Part shown: positions 1-5,413 of the stretch, one piece after another
How positions within the stretch are numbered: position 1 is the first letter of the stretch
How the letters are laid out: each line of letters starts with the position of its first letter
Made by a program: the position numbers and the translations under genes
Origin: Acidilobaceae archaeon
Lineage (GTDB): Archaea > Thermoproteota > Thermoprotei_A > Sulfolobales > Acidilobaceae
Length of the DNA stretch: 5,848 nt
NCBI GenBank assembly: GCA_027013765.1
Contig: JALWGG010000009.1
Span: 1 to 5,848 of the forward strand
Direction: 5' to 3'
The notes under the pieces: model-generated
Database searches by the model: none
Told to the model about the DNA's origin: nothing
Seen by the model: the letters and a program-made list of their open reading frames with translations, nothing else

Positions 1-59
1 TACGGCGTTATATGCTAAAAATAATATAAAATTCTTTAAGGTTCTTATGTAAAGCCGTA
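1..59. repeat. Imperfect inverted repeat with TACGGC / GCCGTA cores
   Basis: The arm at 1-12 matches the reverse complement of 48-59 at 10 of 12 positions, including an exact TACGGC/GCCGTA core. The 35-base loop is AT-rich. These are the most GC-rich bases of the distal leader. It could be an operator, the end signal of an upstream gene, or chance; the left arm touches the window edge. Confidence 0.35.
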
Positions 60-60
60 T

Positions 61-78
61 GTTTGTGATTAGTTTGTG
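61..78 (+). repeat. Tandem direct repeat GTTTGTG, 11-base period
   Basis: Two exact copies of GTTTGTG, at 61-67 and 72-78, begin 11 bases apart, so they face the same side of the helix. They lie about 45-60 bases upstream of the probable TATA box, where archaeal activators can bind. No known regulator is recognised. Confidence 0.4.
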
Positions 79-103
79 GGTATCCTTTATTTTACTATGA
101 TTA

Positions 104-131
104 TACATATTAAACAGTGTAAATATATGTA
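104..131. repeat. Inverted repeat TACATAT-N14-ATATGTA over the probable TATA box
   Basis: TACATAT (104-110) and ATATGTA (125-131) are exact reverse complements, with centres 21 bases apart, about two helical turns. The right arm overlaps the probable TATA box at 121-128. The arrangement fits a dimeric regulator that could block or modulate assembly of the transcription machinery. A chance match is quite possible in such AT-rich DNA. Confidence 0.4.
121..128 (+). promoter_or_regulatory. Probable archaeal TATA box (AAATATAT) of the nar operon
   Basis: The A/T-only octamer AAATATAT resembles an archaeal box A and lies about 54 bases before the narG start codon. Archaeal transcription usually starts about 25 bases after the box, which would put the start near 147-152 and give a short leader of about 30 bases that keeps the Shine-Dalgarno site at 171-178. 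The purine-containing GTGT just upstream is only a weak match to a BRE. Another AT-rich candidate is TTTATTTTA around 87-95, which would give a longer leader. This is a motif-level prediction. Confidence 0.45.
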
Positions 132-170
132 GCACCGGCCCATTACTATAGAATTGACAACGTAAATTCT

Positions 171-178
171 GAGGTGGT
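171..178 (+). promoter_or_regulatory. Shine-Dalgarno site of narG (GAGGTGGT)
   Basis: GAGGTG complements the 3' end of archaeal 16S rRNA and sits 5 bases before the TTG at 182. An in-frame TGA at 170-172 overlaps its first bases, so the narG frame cannot extend further upstream. Together the two fix the unusual TTG start. Confidence 0.8.
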
Positions 179-181
179 ACC

Positions 182-3100
182 TTGGGGGATAATGGAACAA
201 CTAGGGTCAGCAGGAGAGACTTCCTAAAGATCATGGCTGCCACAGGAGCAGCAGCCACGCTGGGCTCAATAACGAGCGTGCTGGCAAGGGAAAAGTACCT
301 ACACCAGATTGAGAATCCACGCGTCGGATACCCGGAGGAGCTAAGAAGCTGGGAGGACATGTATAGGCAGCGCTGGCAGTATGACAAAGTCGCCAGATCT
401 ACCCACGGCGTCAACTGTACCGGGTCCTGCTCATGGTTCGTCTATGTAAAGGACGGTATTGTAGCCTGGGAGATACAGGCTGACGACTACCCCGACATAA
501 GCCCCACAATACCCAATTATGAACCCCGTGGATGCCCCCGTGGGGCCTCATTCAGCTGGTACCTCTACGCCCCTACAAGGGTTAAGTACCCCTACATAAG
601 GAAGCCCCTGCTAGAGCTTTGGAGGGACGCTAAGGCTAGGTATGGCGACCCCGTCAAGGCATGGGAGAGCATAGTCACTGATCCACAGAAGAGGAGTAAG
701 TACACGAGTGCAAGGGGTATGGGCGGCTGGGTTAGGGCCAGCTGGGATGAGGCCCTGGAGATAATAGCCGCCGCATTAATATATACCATAAAGAAGTATG
801 GGCCCGACAGGATATTCGGCTTCACCCCGATCCCGGCTATGAGTCCTGTAAGCTATGCTTCGGGGGCAAGGTTCATAGAGCTCATAGGAGGCTCCATGGG
901 GAGCTTCTATGACTGGTATGCAGACCTACCTCCAGCAAGCCCCCAGGTATGGGGTGAGCAGACGGACGTCCCCGAGAGCGCTGACTGGTATAACGCGGCC
1001 TACATAATAAACTTTGGCACCAATATACCCTTGACCAGGACCCCCGACGCGCACTTCTTCACGGAGGTCAGGTATAAGGGGACTAAGATAGTAGTCGTGA
1101 GCCCGGACTTCAGCGAGCATACAAGGTTTGCAGACGTCTGGGTGCCGGCCAATGCTGGTAGTGATGGGGCTCTAGCACTGGCCATGGCACACGTCATATT
1201 AAAGGAGTTCTATGTCGACAAGACCGTGGAGTACTTTGTCGAGTATGCAAAGAAGTATACAGACCTGCCATTCCTAGTCACACTGGAGGAGAGGGGTGGG
1301 GAGCTTAGGCCAGGAAAGTTCCTACGCCTCTCAGACCTAGACCCGAGCGAGTATGCCGACCCAGGGTATGCGGAGGAGAAGAATCCAGAGTGGAAGACGC
1401 TAGTCTATGACTCCAAGAGTGGGAGGGTTAGGCTGGTAAACGGCTCTATAGGCTACAGGTGGGATGGGAGTAAGAAGTGGAACCTGAAGCTGGAGGACCC
1501 TGTTACAGGGGATAGCGTGGACCCAGTACTGACATTCCATGGGATGAGCGATGAGGTAGTACTAGTATCATTCCCATACTTCGGGCCAGCCTTCGGAGAC
1601 TCAACAACCTCCAAGAGGGGCGTCCCAGTTAAGAAGGTCAAGACCAAGAATGGAGAGGTCTACGTCACAACGGTCTTCGACCTACTAGCAGCATATCTAG
1701 GAGTTGACAGGGGCCTCGGAGGCGACTATCCGACGTCATATGATGATGAGAAGCCGTTCACACCCGCGTGGCAGGAGGAATACACGGGGGTCTCAAGAGA
1801 GCTTGTAATAAGGATTGCGAGAGAGTTCGCGGAGACGGCTGTAAAGACTAAGGGAAGAGTAATGATCATGCTAGGACCCGGGGTAAACCACTGGTACCAT
1901 ACCGACCTCTACTATAGGGGTATACTGGCACTGGTCAAGCTAACAGGCGCCGAGGGCAGGAACGGTGGAGGATGGGCCCACTACGTCGGCCAGGAGAAGA
2001 TAAGGACCATAGCTGGATGGGCCAAGGTTGCATTCGCCCTGGACTGGGTCAAGCCTCCTAGGCATCAGAATAGCCCGAGCTTCTACTACGTCCACACAGA
2101 CCAGTGGAGATATGACTCTATGAAGGTGGAGTATATAGCGCCTAAGGGAGCCGATATAAACGGTAGGATCAAGTGCAACCACCCAATGGACTGCAACGTG
2201 ATCGCGGCAAGGCTTGGATGGCTACCATTCTACCCACAGTTCAACAAGAACCCGATAGAGCTAGCCAAGGAGGCCAGGGCTAAGGGTATGGACCCGGTGA
2301 AGTATGTAGCGGAGGAGCTGAAGAAGGGCAACCTAAAGCTTGCTATAGAGGATCCGGATGCAGAGGAGAACTGGATCAGGGTAATGTTTGTATGGAGGGC
2401 AAACATACTAGGATCAAGCTCCAAGGGCCACGAATACTTCCTCAAGCACCTGCTCGGAAGCCCAATGGAATCCGTAATGGCTGAGGAGCTAGCCAAGGGC
2501 AAGGTTAAGGAGGTTGTATGGAGGGATCCAGCGCCCACCGCCAAGCTAGACCTACTAGTCTCTCTAGACTTCAGGATGGCCACCACACCACTATACTCAG
2601 ACATAGTACTGCCAGCCGCTACATGGTATGAGAAGTATGACCTAAGCATGACGGATATGCACACATTCATACACCCATTCACACCAGCAGTAGACCCATT
2701 GTGGGAGTCGAAGACCGACTGGGACATATTCAAGGAGCTAGCTAAGAAGTTCAGCGAGCTAGCCGAGAAGCACTTCCCAGAGCCAGTGGAGGATATAGTC
2801 GCCCGTGCATTATGGCACGATACACCCATGGAGATAGCACAGCCGTATGGAGTGGTCAAGGACTGGAGGAAGGGTGAGACAGACCCGATACCAGGCAAGA
2901 CCATGTGGGACCTGAAGGTCGTCAAGAGGGACTACAAGAACGTGTACAACATGTACATAACACTAGGTCCAGGAGGCAAGGCGGCAGGTGCAAAGGGAGT
3001 AGCATATGACACCAGCGACGTCTATGAAGAACTGAAGCTCAAGCTAGGGACGGTATACTGGGAGAAGTGCCCCGACGGGTGCCCAAGCCTTGAGAAGGAC

Positions 3101-4006
3101 CAGTATGCCGCAGAGACGATACTAGCACTCAGCCCAGAGGCCAACGGGCGCCTAGGCCCGAGAGCATTCGCCTCTGTAGAGGCCAAGGCAGGCGTCAACC
3201 TCCAGGACCTCGTTGTGAGCCAGGAGGAGATAACCCTGAGAGACATTATACGGCAGCCTAGGAGGGCCCACACCTCGCCGCTATGGAGCGGTATAGAGGC
3301 TCCAGGGAGGACCTATGCACCATTCACCATAAACACGGAGAAGCTAGTGCCCTGGAGGACCCTGACCGGCAGGCAGCACTTCTACGTAGACCACGACTGG
3401 TTCCTTGAGCTGGGAGAGATGCTACCCACATACAAGCCCCCGCTAGACCCTGCAAAGCTGGGAATGCTGAAGAATACTGCCTCAAAGCTAGGGCTAGGCC
3501 AGGTATCCCTAAGCAGGCACAGGGTCGAGGCTAACGGGAAGAGGTTCCTAGTGCTGAGATACCTAACGCCGCACGGAAAGTGGAACATACACAGCGAGTT
3601 CTGGGACAACCTCAGGATGCTAACACTATTCAGGGGAGGACAGGTAGTATGGCTCAACGACAAGGATGCAGAGTGGGCTGGGATAAGCGACAACGACTGG
3701 ATAGAGGTCGTGAACGATAACGGCGTCATAGTTGCTAGGGTCGCGACCAGCCCGAGGATCCCGGAGGGAGTGGCTATAATGTACCACGCCCAGGAGAGGC
3801 ACGTATACGCCAAGGCCAGCAAGCTCACTGGTAAGAAGGGCGGGATACACAATAGCACGACCAAGGTAGACTTGAAGCCGACCAAGATGGTTGGAGGATA
3901 CGCACAGCTAAGCTACTTCTTCAACTACTACGGCCCCACGGGAGTCAACAGGGATACAATAGCAATTGTTTATTTGCATGAGAAGCTTGGGTCGGAGGTG
4001 AAGTAG
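182..4006 (+). CDS. narG: Respiratory nitrate reductase, catalytic alpha subunit, Tat-exported
   Basis: This is the molybdenum subunit that reduces nitrate to nitrite with electrons from NarH. The 1274 residues are close to the length of E. coli NarG (about 1247) and align with it along almost the whole chain, as judged from memory. The N-terminus has a Tat signal: SRRDFLK at 10-16, a hydrophobic stretch at 17-35 and a likely cut after VLA (33-35). Bacterial inward-facing NarG lacks a functional signal here. His75, Cys79, Cys83 and Cys118 match the His/Cys ligands of the FS0 [4Fe-4S] cluster. Asp248, in YADLPPASP, matches the Mo ligand Asp222 of E. coli. Mo-bisMGD contact segments include TWGEQ-like VWGEQTDVPESADWYN (257-271), NHWYHTD (569-575) and GGGWAHYVGQEK (595-606). 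The C-terminal barrel domain covers about 1130-1260. The TTG start is forced by an in-frame TGA at 170-172 and by the Tat motif, since the next Met is residue 18. Two extra Cys pairs (665/671 and 963/967) are unusual. Chlorate or perchlorate reduction cannot be excluded, but similarity favours nitrate. Confidence 0.96.
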   Translation: MGDNGTTRVSRRDFLKIMAATGAAATLGSITSVLAREKYLHQIENPRVGYPEELRSWEDMYRQRWQYDKVARSTHGVNCTGSCSWFVYVKDGIVAWEIQADDYPDISPTIPNYEPRGCPRGASFSWYLYAPTRVKYPYIRKPLLELWRDAKARYGDPVKAWESIVTDPQKRSKYTSARGMGGWVRASWDEALEIIAAALIYTIKKYGPDRIFGFTPIPAMSPVSYASGARFIELIGGSMGSFYDWYADLPPASPQVWGEQTDVPESADWYNAAYIINFGTNIPLTRTPDAHFFTEVRYKGTKIVVVSPDFSEHTRFADVWVPANAGSDGALALAMAHVILKEFYVDKTVEYFVEYAKKYTDLPFLVTLEERGGELRPGKFLRLSDLDPSEYADPGYAEEKNPEWKTLVYDSKSGRVRLVNGSIGYRWDGSKKWNLKLEDPVTGDSVDPVLTFHGMSDEVVLVSFPYFGPAFGDSTTSKRGVPVKKVKTKNGEVYVTTVFDLLAAYLGVDRGLGGDYPTSYDDEKPFTPAWQEEYTGVSRELVIRIAREFAETAVKTKGRVMIMLGPGVNHWYHTDLYYRGILALVKLTGAEGRNGGGWAHYVGQEKIRTIAGWAKVAFALDWVKPPRHQNSPSFYYVHTDQWRYDSMKVEYIAPKGADINGRIKCNHPMDCNVIAARLGWLPFYPQFNKNPIELAKEARAKGMDPVKYVAEELKKGNLKLAIEDPDAEENWIRVMFVWRANILGSSSKGHEYFLKHLLGSPMESVMAEELAKGKVKEVVWRDPAPTAKLDLLVSLDFRMATTPLYSDIVLPAATWYEKYDLSMTDMHTFIHPFTPAVDPLWESKTDWDIFKELAKKFSELAEKHFPEPVEDIVARALWHDTPMEIAQPYGVVKDWRKGETDPIPGKTMWDLKVVKRDYKNVYNMYITLGPGGKAAGAKGVAYDTSDVYEELKLKLGTVYWEKCPDGCPSLEKDQYAAETILALSPEANGRLGPRAFASVEAKAGVNLQDLVVSQEEITLRDIIRQPRRAHTSPLWSGIEAPGRTYAPFTINTEKLVPWRTLTGRQHFYVDHDWFLELGEMLPTYKPPLDPAKLGMLKNTASKLGLGQVSLSRHRVEANGKRFLVLRYLTPHGKWNIHSEFWDNLRMLTLFRGGQVVWLNDKDAEWAGISDNDWIEVVNDNGVIVARVATSPRIPEGVAIMYHAQERHVYAKASKLTGKKGGIHNSTTKVDLKPTKMVGGYAQLSYFFNYYGPTGVNRDTIAIVYLHEKLGSEVK
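209..286 (+). other. Twin-arginine signal peptide region of NarG
   Basis: This region encodes residues 10-35: SRRDFLK followed by an Ala/Gly-rich moderately hydrophobic stretch and the likely cleavage site VLA before Arg36. The motif has the paired Arg and the downstream Phe-Leu-Lys typical of Tat substrates. Cofactor-loaded molybdoenzymes use Tat because they fold before export. The predicted result is a NarGH dimer outside the cytoplasmic membrane. The exact cleavage position is inferred. Confidence 0.88.
3994..4000 (+). promoter_or_regulatory. Shine-Dalgarno site of narH (GGAGGTG)
   Basis: This full GGAGGTG match lies inside the last codons of narG, 7 bases before the narH ATG at 4008. 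Ribosomes finishing narG at 4004-4006 would be next to the new start, which suggests translational coupling and balanced production of the two subunits. Confidence 0.85.
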
Positions 4007-4007
4007 G

Positions 4008-5408
4008 ATGGTCAGGGCCCAGATCTCTATGGTAATGGTCCTCGATAAGTGTATCGGGTGCCACACGTGCAGCATAACATGTAAGCACGTGTGGACCAAC
4101 AGGGAGGGCCAGGAATACGCGTGGTGGAACAACGTAGAGACTAGGCCCGGCCTGGGATATCCGAAGAAGTGGGAGGACCAGGAGAAGTATAGTGGGGGCT
4201 GGGTCCTTGAGAACGGTAAGCTGAAGCTGAGGATGGAGGTTACCGGAAAGAGGGATCCGCCAAACATAAAAGACTATTACCAGCCCTTCGACTACAAGTA
4301 TGAGGAGCTATTATCCGAGGAGGTCAAGGACCAGCAGCCATCAGCAAACCCAATAAACATGTATACGGGCGAGGACATGGATATAAAGTGGGGCCCCAAC
4401 TGGGATGATGACCTTGCAGGCGCGAACATATATGCAGGTATGGACCCCAACTGGAGGAGGCTGGAGAAGGAGGTATACCTGAACTTTAAAGACGTATTCA
4501 TGTTCTACCTTCCAAGGATATGCAACCACTGCCTAAACCCCTCATGTCTCTACGCGTGTCCCAGGAAGTCCATATACAAGAGGGAGGAGGACGGAGTAGT
4601 ACTAATAGACCAGTCGAGGTGTAGGGGTTACAGGTACTGTGTAACAGCGTGCCCCTACAAGAAGGTCTACTACAACTGGAAGACTGGGAAGAGCGAGAAG
4701 TGTATCCTCTGCTACCCAAGGCTGGAGACTGGCCAGGCGACCGTGTGTACCGTGTCATGTGTGGGCAAGGTAAGGTATATGGGCGTTGTACTATATGACG
4801 AGGAGAGGGTCCAGGAAGCGGCCAGCGCCCCCGAAGACCAGCTAGTCCAGGCACAGAGAGACATAATACTAGACCCCTTCGACCCCGAAGTGATCAGGAG
4901 GGCAAAGCAGGATGGAGTGCCAGAGAACTTCATCAAGGCAGCACAGGAAAGCCCAGTATACTACATGTTCAAGAAGTGGGAGATAGCACTACCACTCCAC
5001 CCAGAATTCAGGACACTACCAATGGTCTTCTACGTGCCACCGCTAAACCCAGTCATAACTGCCCTCGACAGAAGGGGCAAGTACACTGCAACCTATGAAA
5101 AGATCATACCAACGATAGACGAGCTAAGGATCCCCATAAAGTACCTAGCAAGCCTATTCTCAGCAGGCAACGAGTATGAGGTAAGGAAGGCCCTGAAAAG
5201 GCTTGTAGCAATAAGAGAGTTCTTCAGGCTAGTCAACGTAGAGGGAATGACAAAGACTGAGGCGTCAAGCGTCCTACAAGAACACGGATTAAGCCTGGCA
5301 GACGCGGACCTCATGTACAAGTGGCTAGCCCTAGGCAGGGACAGGTGGAACATACCAACAAGGAAGGTAGAGCTCAGGATGAGGCTCCCCAAGAAGAGGG
5401 GGAGGTGA
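4008..5408 (+). CDS. narH: Respiratory nitrate reductase, iron-sulfur beta subunit
   Basis: NarH carries electrons from the haem subunit to NarG through four iron-sulfur clusters. All 15 cysteines fall in four ferredoxin-like groups: Cys15/18/21/25, Cys172/175/180/184, Cys205/211/215 and Cys232/235/247/251. That number and spacing fit three [4Fe-4S] clusters and one [3Fe-4S] cluster, as in E. coli NarH. In the third group the position that is Trp220 in E. coli is Tyr208 (CRGYRYC), so the non-Cys site of the [3Fe-4S] cluster is kept but the residue differs. Other family segments are NNVETRPG (41-48), GPNWDDDL (129-136) and LPLHPEFRTLPMV (328-340). The 466 residues are shorter than E. coli's 512, and the glycine- and cysteine-containing C-terminal tail is absent. 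There is no signal peptide, so export is expected by hitch-hiking on NarG's Tat signal. The ATG lies 1 base after the narG stop and has a strong Shine-Dalgarno site. Confidence 0.96.
   Translation: MVRAQISMVMVLDKCIGCHTCSITCKHVWTNREGQEYAWWNNVETRPGLGYPKKWEDQEKYSGGWVLENGKLKLRMEVTGKRDPPNIKDYYQPFDYKYEELLSEEVKDQQPSANPINMYTGEDMDIKWGPNWDDDLAGANIYAGMDPNWRRLEKEVYLNFKDVFMFYLPRICNHCLNPSCLYACPRKSIYKREEDGVVLIDQSRCRGYRYCVTACPYKKVYYNWKTGKSEKCILCYPRLETGQATVCTVSCVGKVRYMGVVLYDEERVQEAASAPEDQLVQAQRDIILDPFDPEVIRRAKQDGVPENFIKAAQESPVYYMFKKWEIALPLHPEFRTLPMVFYVPPLNPVITALDRRGKYTATYEKIIPTIDELRIPIKYLASLFSAGNEYEVRKALKRLVAIREFFRLVNVEGMTKTEASSVLQEHGLSLADADLMYKWLALGRDRWNIPTRKVELRMRLPKKRGR
5401..5407 (+). promoter_or_regulatory. 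Shine-Dalgarno site that decides the start of the third gene
   Basis: GGAGGTG, extended to GGAGGTGAT at 5401-5409, overlaps the narH stop codon (TGA at 5406-5408). It is 6 bases from the ATG at 5414, matching the 5 and 7 base spacings of narG and narH. The earlier in-frame ATG at 5408 directly abuts the core and lies within the extended match, which leaves no spacer. This favours 5414 as the start. Confidence 0.75.
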
Positions 5409-5413
5409 TGGCT

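Larger units (their letters stand above)
1..181. other. AT-rich non-coding leader upstream of narG
   Basis: No convincing coding frame covers this stretch, which is far richer in A and T than the genes that follow. It holds the probable promoter and ribosome binding site of the nitrate reductase operon and several short repeats. These are an imperfect inverted repeat (1-12 with 48-59), a tandem 7-base direct repeat (61-67 and 72-78) and an inverted repeat (104-110 with 125-131). The left edge of the window cuts the region, so the upstream neighbour and its direction are unknown. Confidence 0.75.

Noticed and set aside
34..54. Small hairpin CTTTA / TAAAG as a terminator of an upstream gene
   Set aside because: The stem is only 5 base pairs in AT-rich DNA and has no following T-run that would make a convincing archaeal terminator.
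2230..2925. Open frame of 231 codons on the minus strand inside narG
   Set aside because: It lies wholly opposite a highly conserved part of NarG, has a low-complexity Ser/Leu-rich product and resembles no family I know. It is explained as a by-product of the codon bias of the real gene. The other minus-strand frames in the window are rejected on the same grounds.
182..4006. NarG as a nitrite oxidoreductase (NxrA) or (per)chlorate reductase
   Set aside because: The near full-length match to classical NarG, including YADLPPASP, VWGEQTDVPESADWYN and GGGWAHYVGQEK, favours nitrate reductase. Side activity on chlorate is possible but cannot be read from the sequence.
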